From NCBI GenBank assembly GCA_003674045.1, contig PENC01000002.1:558001-622000 (forward strand): DNA of 64,000 nucleotides. The letters run 5' to 3'. The position numbers and the translations under genes were made by a program. Positions 53,718-61,123 of the stretch are shown here, piece by piece (position 1 is the stretch's first letter; each line of letters starts with the position of its first letter). The notes under the pieces are model-generated. The model had not been told where the DNA came from. It did no database searches and saw nothing but the letters and a program-made list of their open reading frames with translations. The DNA comes from Streptomyces griseocarneus (GTDB taxonomy: Bacteria > Actinomycetota > Actinomycetes > Streptomycetales > Streptomycetaceae).

Positions 53718-54356
53718 ATGGACAGTCTGGACCACCTTCGGGTCGAGGACACACCCGACTTCGAATACGTCGTACAACAGGCCCTGCACTTCCCGGAGAT
53801 CAGGGACGCGGTGCGGGGCTCGGAAGCGGCCAAGGCGCCGGTGAGCGCGGAGCAGTTGCGCTCCATGGCGCTGCGCGCCCGCGCGGAGATCGCGGCCACG
53901 GCGGCCGACGAGTACCGCGCCTATCTCCGGCACCGCACCGCCGTCGCCGCGCAGGAGCCCGCGTCGACGCCGGACGCCGAGGCGTCCGGCCCCGGGGCGG
54001 GCGGCCTGCTCGGGGCGCTGGGCGTACTCGTGCCGACGCTGGCCGCGGTGGCCGCCGCGGCCTTCCTCCTGCTCGGCTACGGCCTCCGGCTCACGGGCAC
54101 TCAGGAGCACCTGGCGGACGGCCTGGTGACCGCGGGCTGGACGACCGCGGTCATCGCGGTCGTGGCGGCGGCGGTGTCGATAGGCGCGCTGCTGCTCACG
54201 GCGGTGCGGCAGCGGCCCGCGCGGGAGGAGGACGGGGAGCCCCCCGAGGAGCCGGAGACCGAGGTCTCCCGCTCGCGCCGTGTGTGGCAGCAGGCGCTGC
54301 TGGAGCGGGGCGTGCTCCCGTTCCTGCACTCGGCCCTGCGGGAGACCCGCCGTTGA
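53718..54356 (+). CDS. Membrane protein of unknown function
   Basis: 212 residues from ATG 53718. An alternative ATG at 53628 has AGGGAAG at good spacing and would add 30 basic residues, so the start is uncertain. A soluble N-terminal part of about 95 residues (DSLDHLRVEDTPDFEYVVQQ) is followed by two transmembrane helices (LVPTLAAVAAAAFLLLGYGL and TAVIAVVAAAVSIGALLLTA) and an acidic then basic C-terminus. The family was not recognised. The region upstream has a dyad that may regulate it. Confidence 0.75.
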   Translation: MDSLDHLRVEDTPDFEYVVQQALHFPEIRDAVRGSEAAKAPVSAEQLRSMALRARAEIAATAADEYRAYLRHRTAVAAQEPASTPDAEASGPGAGGLLGALGVLVPTLAAVAAAAFLLLGYGLRLTGTQEHLADGLVTAGWTTAVIAVVAAAVSIGALLLTAVRQRPAREEDGEPPEEPETEVSRSRRVWQQALLERGVLPFLHSALRETRR

Positions 54357-54499
54357 GCCCGGCGCGACGCCCGCCCCGAGGGCTCCCGCGGCAGGCACCG
54401 CGGGAGACACCCCGAGGGACGGCGCAGGAGGAACAACACGAGGCACGGCCGGACGCACCGCACAGACTGCCGGGCGGCACCACCGCCGCCCGGCACCCG

Positions 54500-55222
54500 T
54501 CACGGCTTCAGCGCGACGCCCCGCGTGCCGCCCGTCGGCAGCGGCTCGTCCGGGCAGGTGTCCAGCACCTTCCCCATCGCCTCGCGCTCGGCGTCCGTCA
54601 CCCAGAGCTTGTACTCCTTCTTCACCGCGATCTGCCGGGCGACGTAGGAACACTGGAAGCCCTTGTTCGCGGGCAGCCACGCCGCCGCGTCCTTGTCCCC
54701 CTTGCCCATGTTGGCCGGGCCGTCCGCGGCGACGAGGTTGAGGGGGTCGTTGGCGAGGGCCTCGCGCCGGGACTGGCTCAGCTTCTGCGCACCCGTCTGC
54801 CACGCGTTCGACAGGGCCACGAGGTGGTCGATCTGGACCGCGGAGGAGGTCTTCGGCCCGCGCTGGAAGCGGATCTTCTTCCCGGTGTAGGGGTCGTCCA
54901 GCGTCCCGGCGTCCAGTACGCACACCGAACCGCCCTTGAGCTTCTTGTCCTTCAGATCGCGGGCCAGTATGTCGTTGCGGGTGTCGCAGGAGTTCCCCGA
55001 GCCGGGGGCGCTCGTCGAGTCCGACCAGGCGGACCCGAACTTCCCCTCGCGGTCGTAGCCGTCCTTCGAGGCGGCCTTCTTCACCGTCAGCTCGCCGAGG
55101 GCCGCCCGCGCCGTGCCCGGCTTCCCCTTGTCGCCGCCGTCGTCGTGGGACGTGGAGCAGCCCGCGAGCACGGCGCCCAGCAGGACCAGGGCGAGGGCTG
55201 TACGGGGGGTGCGGGGGTTCAC
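54500..55222 (-). CDS. Secreted HNH (DUF1524/GmrSD-C type) nuclease lipoprotein
   Basis: 240 residues. The signal sequence ends in LAGC, giving lipidated Cys22. The mature part carries the DUF1524 HNH fold: VQIDHLVALSNAWQTGAQKL with the first catalytic Asp-His, then DPLNLVAADGPANMGKGDKD with Asn, and WLPANKGFQCSYVARQIAVK. Such proteins are common in Streptomyces as extracytoplasmic nucleases that degrade environmental DNA for nutrients. Cys residues suggest disulfide stability. Confidence 0.9.
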   Translation of the reverse strand: MNPRTPRTALALVLLGAVLAGCSTSHDDGGDKGKPGTARAALGELTVKKAASKDGYDREGKFGSAWSDSTSAPGSGNSCDTRNDILARDLKDKKLKGGSVCVLDAGTLDDPYTGKKIRFQRGPKTSSAVQIDHLVALSNAWQTGAQKLSQSRREALANDPLNLVAADGPANMGKGDKDAAAWLPANKGFQCSYVARQIAVKKEYKLWVTDAEREAMGKVLDTCPDEPLPTGGTRGVALKP

Positions 55223-55371
55223 GGGGACCGGCCTCGTTTCGTCTCGGAATACACATCAGGTCGGGCCGTACGGGACGAATCGCCGCACCAAGGCCCCCTA
55301 AATGATCACTCACGGGTCGTCAGCTCCCGTCGCCGGGTGCCGGGGAGCCCCGCCCGGGCCGGAGGACGGCG

Positions 55372-57255
55372 ATGACGCGCATCCGGCTGCGGGGCCGGCT
55401 GCGGTACTGGTTCGACAGCACCATGGACCGGGGCACGCCCGCCCTGATCGGCTGGCTGGGGCTCGCGTCGGTCGTCCTGATCGCGGTGGTCACCGTGCTG
55501 GTGGTGGCCTTCACGGACGAGGACACCGAGGCCAACGGCGGCTGGGCGGGCGTGGCCTGGATGAGCATGCTGCGCACTCTCGACCCCGGCACCATGGGCG
55601 GCGACAAGGGCGCGCCGCTGTTCCTGGTGCTGATGCTGACCGCGACCATCGGCGGGATCTTCATCGTCAGCGCGCTCATCGGTGTGCTGACCACGGGCCT
55701 CGACCACCGCATCCAGCAGCTGCGCAAGGGCCGCTCACAGCTGCTGGAGCGGGGCCACACGATCGTGCTGGGCTGGTCGGAGCAGGTGTTCACGGTGGTC
55801 GCGGAGCTGGTGGAGGCCAATCAGAGCGAGCGCCGCTCCTGCGTGGTGATCCTGGCCGACGTGGACAAGGTCGACATGGACGAGCAGATCCGGCTGCACG
55901 TGCCCGACACGGGCCGCACCCATGTGATCTGCCGGTCCGGAAGCCCCCTGAAGCGGGCGGACCTGGAGCTGGTGAGCCCCGATGAGGCCAAGGCGGTCCT
56001 GGTGCTGCCGCCGGTCGGCGACGACCGCGACACCCAGGTCATCAAGGTGTTGCTGCTGCTGAACAACCGGACGTGGACGGGCCCCCGGCCGCCGGTGGTC
56101 GCGGCGGTGCAGGAGTCGGACAACCTCGCCGTCGCCCGGATCGCGGCGGGCGACGGCGGCCTGGTGATCGACGCGGACGACTTCGCCGTCCGGCTCGTGG
56201 CGCAGTCGCACCGGCAGTCCGGCCTGTCGGCGGTCTGCGACGAGCTGCTCAGCTTCATCGGCAACGAGTTCTACATCCGGCACGAGCCGTCCCTGGCGGG
56301 CCTGACCTACGGCGAGGCCCTGGACCGCTACGCCCTGGGCATCCCCGCCGGGCTGCGCGGACCGGACGGCACGGTGCTGGTCAACCCGCCGATGGACACG
56401 GTGATCGGCCCGGCCGACGACGTGATCCTCATCGCCGAGGACGACATCTTCATCCGGCTCGCCGACCCCGGCGGCACCCCGCCGCCCGTGATCGCCTCCG
56501 CGATCGTCTCCGTACCGGGCACGCCGCCCGCCCCGGACCGCACCCTGCTGGTCGGCTGGAACTCCCGCGCCCCGAAGATCGTCGCCCTGCTGGACCAGCT
56601 CGCCTGCCCCGGCTCGGTCGTCGACGTCGCCGCGCCCGCACGCCCCGACGAGGGCCTGACGGCCCCGTACGAGCACCTGACGATGGGCTACCAGTACTGC
56701 GACCCGACCAGCCGGAAGGCCCTGGAGTCACTCGACCTCGGCGGCTACCGGCACATCGTCGTCCTCGCGGACGAGTCGGTCGACCCCGGACTCGCGGACG
56801 ACCGGACGCTGGTGACCCTGTTGCACCTGCGCGACATCGAGGTGGGGCTCGGCGACCCGTACTCGATCGTCACGGAGATGAACATCGACAGCAACCGGGA
56901 GGTGGCCCAGGTCACCAAGGCCGACGACTTCATCGTCAGCACCAAGCTGACCTGTCTGCTGCTGACCCAGCTGGCGGAGAACCCCGACCTGCACGCCGTC
57001 TTCGCCGACCTCTTCGACCCGGCGGGCTCGGAGATCTACCTCAAGCCCGCCCCGCGCTATCTCCGCCCGGGCGCCGAGGCCAACTTCACCACGGTCGTCG
57101 CCGCGGCCCGCCTCCGCGGCGAGACCGCCATCGGCTACCGCCTGTCCCACGAGGGTGACCGCCCCCCGTCCTACGGCGTCCACCTCAACCCCCCGAAGGC
57201 CACCCCCCTGACCCTGCACGAGGGCGACCACGTGATCGTCCTGGCGGAGAACTAG
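55372..57255 (+). CDS. CASTOR/POLLUX-type ion channel with tandem RCK-like domains
   Basis: 627 residues. Two or three transmembrane helices (LIGWLGLASVVLIAVVTVLV, FLVLMLTATIGGIFIVSALI) bracket a short pore-like loop (MLRTLDPGTMGGDKG) in place of a GYG filter. Two regulatory Rossmann domains follow: TIVLGWSEQVFTVVAELVEA at about 125, and TLLVGWNSRAPKIVALLDQL around 390. This is the architecture of plant CASTOR/POLLUX (SYM8) channels. Actinobacterial members are probably cation channels for potassium or calcium; the permeant ion is unproven. The gene is monocistronic and followed by a strong terminator. Confidence 0.9.
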   Translation: MTRIRLRGRLRYWFDSTMDRGTPALIGWLGLASVVLIAVVTVLVVAFTDEDTEANGGWAGVAWMSMLRTLDPGTMGGDKGAPLFLVLMLTATIGGIFIVSALIGVLTTGLDHRIQQLRKGRSQLLERGHTIVLGWSEQVFTVVAELVEANQSERRSCVVILADVDKVDMDEQIRLHVPDTGRTHVICRSGSPLKRADLELVSPDEAKAVLVLPPVGDDRDTQVIKVLLLLNNRTWTGPRPPVVAAVQESDNLAVARIAAGDGGLVIDADDFAVRLVAQSHRQSGLSAVCDELLSFIGNEFYIRHEPSLAGLTYGEALDRYALGIPAGLRGPDGTVLVNPPMDTVIGPADDVILIAEDDIFIRLADPGGTPPPVIASAIVSVPGTPPAPDRTLLVGWNSRAPKIVALLDQLACPGSVVDVAAPARPDEGLTAPYEHLTMGYQYCDPTSRKALESLDLGGYRHIVVLADESVDPGLADDRTLVTLLHLRDIEVGLGDPYSIVTEMNIDSNREVAQVTKADDFIVSTKLTCLLLTQLAENPDLHAVFADLFDPAGSEIYLKPAPRYLRPGAEANFTTVVAAARLRGETAIGYRLSHEGDRPPSYGVHLNPPKATPLTLHEGDHVIVLAEN

Positions 57256-57256
57256 A

Positions 57257-57298
57257 CGAAGAAGGGCCACCACGACAGGTCGTGGTGGCCCTTCTTCG
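57257..57298. terminator. 20-bp perfect hairpin terminator after the channel gene
   Basis: Arms 57257-57276 and 57279-57298 pair exactly around a 2-nt loop, two bases after the channel gene stop codon. The right arm ends in CTTCTTCG. Confidence 0.9.
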
Positions 57299-57338
57299 TA
57301 TGCGCGTGCAGGTCAGATCGTTTCTGCACGACTGCCGC

Positions 57339-57415
57339 TGGTGGGGCGGGTGGGACTCGAACCCACGGCCGACGGATTATGAGTCCGCTGCTCTAACCGG
57401 CTGAGCTACCGCCCC
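57339..57415 (-). tRNA. tRNA with anticodon CAT (elongator Met or Ile2), CCA encoded
   Basis: Acceptor GGGGCGG pairs with CCGCCCC. The D arm is AGCTCAGCCGGTTAGAGC. The anticodon stem GCGGA/TCCGT encloses loop CTCATAA with anticodon CAT, and the T arm contains GGTTCGAGTC. Discriminator A is followed by an encoded CCA (57339-57341). It is not the initiator type, which would lack the C-A mismatch-free G1 start seen here. Whether it is elongator Met or lysidine-modified Ile2 cannot be decided by eye. Confidence 0.95.
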
Positions 57416-57429
57416 GTTCACGGCGCGTC

Positions 57430-57445
57430 GCGCACAATTGTGCGC
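57430..57445. promoter_or_regulatory. Perfect 16-bp palindrome just upstream of the tRNA(CAT)
   Basis: GCGCACAATTGTGCGC is a perfect 16-bp palindrome, 15 bp before the 5' end of the minus-strand tRNA gene, with longer imperfect CGGCGCG/CGCGCCG flanks. It could be a hairpin in the 5' leader or a regulator site. Confidence 0.5.
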
Positions 57446-57560
57446 GCCGTCTGCCGCAGCATAGCCGCTCATACGATCTGCTGCCCTGGTGGGGCCCCAT
57501 CACGTGACCGACCTGACCTTGAGGACTTCGATCACCCTGCGTTTGGTTCCCCCCAGACGC

Positions 57561-57586
57561 AAAAAGGACCCCTGTCGAGGGGTCCT
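57561..57586 (-). terminator. Terminator downstream of the tRNA-Asn pair
   Basis: AGGACCCCT (57565-57573) pairs with AGGGGTCCT (57578-57586) around GTCG. On the minus strand a T run (57561-57564) follows. It ends the dimeric tRNA-Asn transcript. Confidence 0.9.
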
Positions 57587-57593
57587 GTCCTGC

Positions 57594-57669
57594 TGGCTCC
57601 CCCGACTGGACTCGAACCAGTAACCTGCCGGTTAACAGCCGGCTGCTCTGCCAATTGAGCTACAGGGGA
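57594..57669 (-). tRNA. tRNA-Asn (anticodon GTT), copy 2, CCA encoded
   Basis: Acceptor TCCCCTG/CGGGGGA, D arm AGCTCAATTGGCAGAGC, anticodon stem CCGGC with loop CTGTTAA (anticodon GTT), and T arm GGTTCGAGTC. Discriminator G is followed by an encoded CCA at 57594-57596. It is the distal member of a tandem pair. Confidence 0.95.
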
Positions 57670-57674
57670 TCGCG

Positions 57675-57747
57675 CTCCCCCGACTGGACTCGAACCAGTA
57701 ACCTGCCGGTTAACAGCCGGCTGCTCTGCCAATTGAGCTACAGGGGA
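57675..57747 (-). tRNA. tRNA-Asn (anticodon GTT), copy 1, no encoded CCA
   Basis: It is identical in the body to the copy at 57594-57669, including anticodon GTT. After discriminator G the sequence goes to CGCG, so CCA must be added enzymatically. Only 5 bp separates it from the second copy, so the two must be cut from one precursor. Confidence 0.95.
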
Positions 57748-57955
57748 TTGCTGCGTGTGCCTCGAATGCCTTGCCTCCCTGTCTCCGGGGCGGCGGGCGC
57801 TCGCTGCGAGACATACATTAGCGCAAGCAGGGGGGTGCTCCGCCAATCGGTACCCCGGGAGTGACCTTCGCACCCGGCGGGTAGGCGCCGAGCACAGCCC
57901 GGCGGCCCCACGAGACGTGTGGGGTGCGAGGGACCAAAGGGAAGGGTGGAGCGTG

Positions 57956-58255
57956 ATGCGGTACCGGCTGACGTTCGTCATCGGGGCAGCCGTCGGGTAC
58001 GTGCTCGGCGCGCGAGCCGGCCGCGAGCGGTATGAACAGCTGCGCAAGGGAGCGCAGCGGGTCGCGCAGAACCCGGCCGTGCGCAACACCGTGGAGTCGG
58101 CCGCCCAGAACGGCCGGGCCATCGCCTCCAAGGTGTTCGAGAAGGCCGCCGACCGGGTCGGCGACCGCCTGCCGCCCGCGGTGGGCGAGCGGGTCCGCTC
58201 CCTGCGCGAGCAGCGCGCCGCCGACGAGGACGAGTGGGGCACGAGCAACACCTGA
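57956..58255 (+). CDS. YtxH-like small membrane-associated protein
   Basis: 99 residues from ATG 57956 (GTG 57953 possible) behind GGAAGGGTGGAG. It starts with MRYRLTFVIGAAVGYVLGAR, a glycine-zipper transmembrane segment typical of YtxH-type proteins. It continues as an amphipathic helix (QLRKGAQRVAQNPAVRNTVE) and a charged end (SLREQRAADEDEWGTSNT). Function is unknown; such proteins are often stress-related in actinobacteria. Confidence 0.8.
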   Translation: MRYRLTFVIGAAVGYVLGARAGRERYEQLRKGAQRVAQNPAVRNTVESAAQNGRAIASKVFEKAADRVGDRLPPAVGERVRSLREQRAADEDEWGTSNT

Positions 58256-58330
58256 CCCGCCCCCGGCCCCACACCTGCCCAACCCCTGACCGGATGACGG
58301 CCGGCCGCCGGGGTTTGGCATCATCACCGC

Positions 58331-59758
58331 ATGGGCATAGTCGCGGGACTGGACAGTTCCACCGAGAGCACGCGGATCGTCGTCTGCGATACGGACACGG
58401 GAGCCGTGCTCCGGCAGGGGTACGCCCCGCACCCGCAGACCTCCCAGGGTGACCCCCAGGCGTGGCTGATGTCACTCGGCGACGCCGCCGGGGGCGGGGT
58501 GCTGGAGGGCGTGCAGGCCATCGGCGTCTCCGCGCAGCAGCACGGACTGATCGCGCTGGACGCGGGCGGTGTGCTCGTACGGCCCGCGATGCTCGGCAAC
58601 GACAAGCGGATGCAGCCCTCGGCCGCCGATCTGACGGACGCCCTCGGCGGCCGGGCCGCGTGGGCCCAGGCCGTCGGCTCCGTCCCGCAGCCGGGGCAGC
58701 TGCTGTCGAAGCTGCGCTGGCTCGCGCGGAACGAGCCCGAGTCGGCCAAGCGCGTGGCCGCCGTGCTCCAGCCGCACGACTGGCTGGTCTGGCAGCTGCT
58801 GGGCCGTCCGGTGCGGCGCACCACCGACCGCGGCGACGCCTCCGGCACCGGCTGCTGGTCGGCGGCGGACGGCTCCTGGCGCCCCGACCTGGTGGAGCTC
58901 GCCCTGGGCCACCAGGTGGCGCTGCCGGACGTGCTCGCCCCCGCGGAGCCCGCCGGGCACACCCCGGAAGGGCTGCTGATCTCGGCCGGCACCGGCGAGA
59001 CCATGGCCGCGGCCTTCGGGCTCGGGGTCGGGCCCGGCGACGCGGTGATCTCCCTGGGCGCCTCCGGCTCGGTCTTCGCCGTGCACCACGAGGCCCTCAT
59101 CGACCCCACGGGCTCCATCACCTCCTTCGCGGACGCGACCGGCATGCACCTGCCCGTGGTGCACACCCTCAACGCGGTCCGGGTGCTGCGCGGCACCGCC
59201 TCGCTGCTGGGCACGGACCTCGCGGGCCTGTCCGACCTGGCGCTGCGCTCCTCGCCGGGCTCGTACGGGCTGGTGCTGCTCCCCTATCTGGAGGGCGAGC
59301 GCACCCCGCACCTGCCCCACACGGCGGGCAGCCTCACCGGGCTGCGGCGGGAGAGCATGAAGCCGGAGCACCTGGCACGGGCCTCGTTCGAGGGCATGCT
59401 CTGCGGGCTGACGGACGCCCTGGACGTGCTGCGCACGCGCGGTGTCGCGGTGCGGCGGGTGTTCCTGCTGGGCGCGGCCGCCGAGCTGCCCGCCGTGCAG
59501 GCGATCGCCCCCGCGCTGTTCGGCGTGCCGGTGGTGGTCCCGCAGCCCGCGGACTACGCGGCCCTGGGCGCGGCCCGGCAGGCGGCGTGGGCGCTGGGCG
59601 TCCAGCACGGCACGCTCTCGCCCCAGCAGCCCCCGCTGTGGCCCGCGGCGGCCAGCCAGGTGTTCGAGGCGCTGGGCGAGGACCTGGCGGTCGGGCAGGC
59701 GGTGCGGCAGCAGTATGTGACGGTGCGCGAGCAGTCCCACCCCGGGGCGTTCCAGTAG
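58331..59758 (+). CDS. FGGY-family carbohydrate kinase (xylulokinase-like)
   Basis: 475 residues, the usual xylulokinase length. The ATP and sugar motifs are GIVAGLDSSTESTRIVVCDT (phosphate-1) and AIGVSAQQHGLIALDAGG (substrate loop); a catalytic Asp candidate lies in TTDRGDASGTGCWSAADG. The C-terminal ATPase part carries GPGDAVISLGASGSVFAVHH and VFLLGAAAELPAVQAIAPAL. It phosphorylates a ketose or polyol, most likely xylulose. No isomerase or sugar transporter gene is adjacent. It ends 15 bp before the convergent hrdA. Confidence 0.9.
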   Translation: MGIVAGLDSSTESTRIVVCDTDTGAVLRQGYAPHPQTSQGDPQAWLMSLGDAAGGGVLEGVQAIGVSAQQHGLIALDAGGVLVRPAMLGNDKRMQPSAADLTDALGGRAAWAQAVGSVPQPGQLLSKLRWLARNEPESAKRVAAVLQPHDWLVWQLLGRPVRRTTDRGDASGTGCWSAADGSWRPDLVELALGHQVALPDVLAPAEPAGHTPEGLLISAGTGETMAAAFGLGVGPGDAVISLGASGSVFAVHHEALIDPTGSITSFADATGMHLPVVHTLNAVRVLRGTASLLGTDLAGLSDLALRSSPGSYGLVLLPYLEGERTPHLPHTAGSLTGLRRESMKPEHLARASFEGMLCGLTDALDVLRTRGVAVRRVFLLGAAAELPAVQAIAPALFGVPVVVPQPADYAALGAARQAAWALGVQHGTLSPQQPPLWPAAASQVFEALGEDLAVGQAVRQQYVTVREQSHPGAFQ

Positions 59759-59773
59759 GGGCCCACGGGCCCG

Positions 59774-60865
59774 TCAGTCGAGGTAGCCGCGGAGCTGGTC
59801 CGCGAAGGCGTGGTCGCGGAGCTTGTTGAGGGTCTTGGACTCGATCTGGCGGATCCGCTCGCGGGTGACCCCGAAGATCCGCCCTATCTCCTCCAGGGTG
59901 CGGGGACGGCCGTCGGCCAGCCCGTAGCGCAGCTGCACGACCTTGCGCTCGCGCTCGCCCAGCGTCGACAGGACGGCCTCCAGGTGCTCGCGCAGCAGCA
60001 GGAAGGCGGCCGACTCGACGGGCGACGCGGCGTCGCCGTCCTCGATGAGGTCACCGAGCGCGACGTCGTCCTCCTCGCCGACGGGCGCGTGCAGCGACAC
60101 CGGCTCCTGGGCCAGCCGCAGCACCTCGCTGACCCGCTCCTGGGTGAGGTCGAGCTGGCCCGCGACCTCCTCGGCGGTGGGCTCGTAGCCGTGCTCCTGG
60201 AGCATGCGGCGCTGGACGCGGACGACGCGGTTGATCAGCTCGACGACGTGCACGGGGACGCGGATCGTCCGGGCCTGGTCCGCGAGGGCGCGGGACATGG
60301 CCTGCCGGATCCACCAGGTCGCGTACGTCGAGAACTTGTAGCCGCGGGCGTAGTCGAACTTCTCAACCGCCCTGATCAGCCCGAGGTTTCCCTCCTGGAC
60401 CAGGTCGAGCATGGTGAGCCCGCGGCCGATGTAGCGCTTGGCGACGGAGACGACGAGCCGCAGGTTGGCCTCGATGAGCCGGCGCTTGGCCATCCGGCCC
60501 ATGACCACCAACCGGTCGAGGTCGACGGCGAGTTGGGAGTCGAGGTCCGGCGTGCTGTTCAGCTTCTCCTCGGCGAACAGGCCCGCCTCCACGCAGCGGG
60601 CGAGCTCCACCTCCTCCTCCGCCGACAGCAGCGGGATCCGGCCGATCTCGCGCAGGTACTGCCGGAAGAGGTCGGAGGACGGCCCGCCGCCCGCGTCGGT
60701 ACGGTCCGCCGGGGCGCCGCCCGGCTCCGGGCCGGGAGCGGGGAGGCTCTCACGGCCGGGCGGCTCCGCCTGCCGGTGCACTGCGGCGGCCGGGGACAAG
60801 GTCGAGGTCCGGGTCTGCACGGGGGCGACCTCCAAGGTGATCGCTGCCGGTTCGGGGGGTGGCAT
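59774..60865 (-). CDS. hrdA: Group 2 sigma-70 family factor HrdA
   Basis: 363 residues from ATG 60865. After a Pro/Ala-rich lead it has region 1.2 ([20 protein letters not shown]) and region 2 ([60 protein letters not shown]). The region 3 linker is [20 protein letters not shown], and the region 4.2 HTH is [20 protein letters not shown]. Regions 2 and 4 match principal-type sigma, but the protein is shorter than HrdB and has no long N-terminal region. Its place beside dnaG matches the known Streptomyces location of hrdA. It probably directs stress or growth-phase promoters. Confidence 0.85.
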   Translation of the reverse strand: MPPPEPAAITLEVAPVQTRTSTLSPAAAVHRQAEPPGRESLPAPGPEPGGAPADRTDAGGGPSSDLFRQYLREIGRIPLLSAEEEVELARCVEAGLFAEEKLNSTPDLDSQLAVDLDRLVVMGRMAKRRLIEANLRLVVSVAKRYIGRGLTMLDLVQEGNLGLIRAVEKFDYARGYKFSTYATWWIRQAMSRALADQARTIRVPVHVVELINRVVRVQRRMLQEHGYEPTAEEVAGQLDLTQERVSEVLRLAQEPVSLHAPVGEEDDVALGDLIEDGDAASPVESAAFLLLREHLEAVLSTLGERERKVVQLRYGLADGRPRTLEEIGRIFGVTRERIRQIESKTLNKLRDHAFADQLRGYLD

Positions 60866-60991
60866 GCGACGGAGGGTTCCGGGTCCCTGCGGCCGGACCA
60901 GGCACCGCCCACCAGTGTGGAGTACGACATACGCCCGCCACGAGGGGCTTGCGGGCACTTTCTGAATCCGGACCGTGACGTGGGGTTACCC

Positions 60992-61035
60992 GTCGGCCGG
61001 GTATGCCTACTGGGTCGGCCGGGTACGCCTACCGG
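60992..61035. repeat. Tandem 22-bp repeat upstream of hrdA
   Basis: Two adjacent units (60992-61013, 61014-61035) of GTCGGCCGGGTATGCCTAC type differ at only two positions. They are about 125 bp upstream of the hrdA start codon and may bind a regulator or mark a replication slip. Confidence 0.8.
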
Positions 61036-61057
61036 GGTGCGTCTTGCGCTGCGCGCG

Positions 61058-61110
61058 CGTCTGCAGCCCGGTGGGGGCTGGCCGCGCAGTTCCCCGCGCC
61101 CCTGAAGGGG
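61058..61110 (+). repeat. Intergenic repeat copy 9
   Basis: It contains GCAGCCCGGTGGGGGCTGGC, CGCGCAGTTCCCCGCGCC and CCTGAAGGGG. It is just beyond the 3' end of dnaG and upstream of hrdA. Confidence 0.85.
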
Positions 61111-61123
61111 CCTCCGGCCCCGG

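Noticed and set aside
57532..58272. A minus-strand frame containing repeated SPVAQLAEQPAVNRQ
   Set aside because: It is translation of the tRNA-Asn genes and known as a common misannotation.
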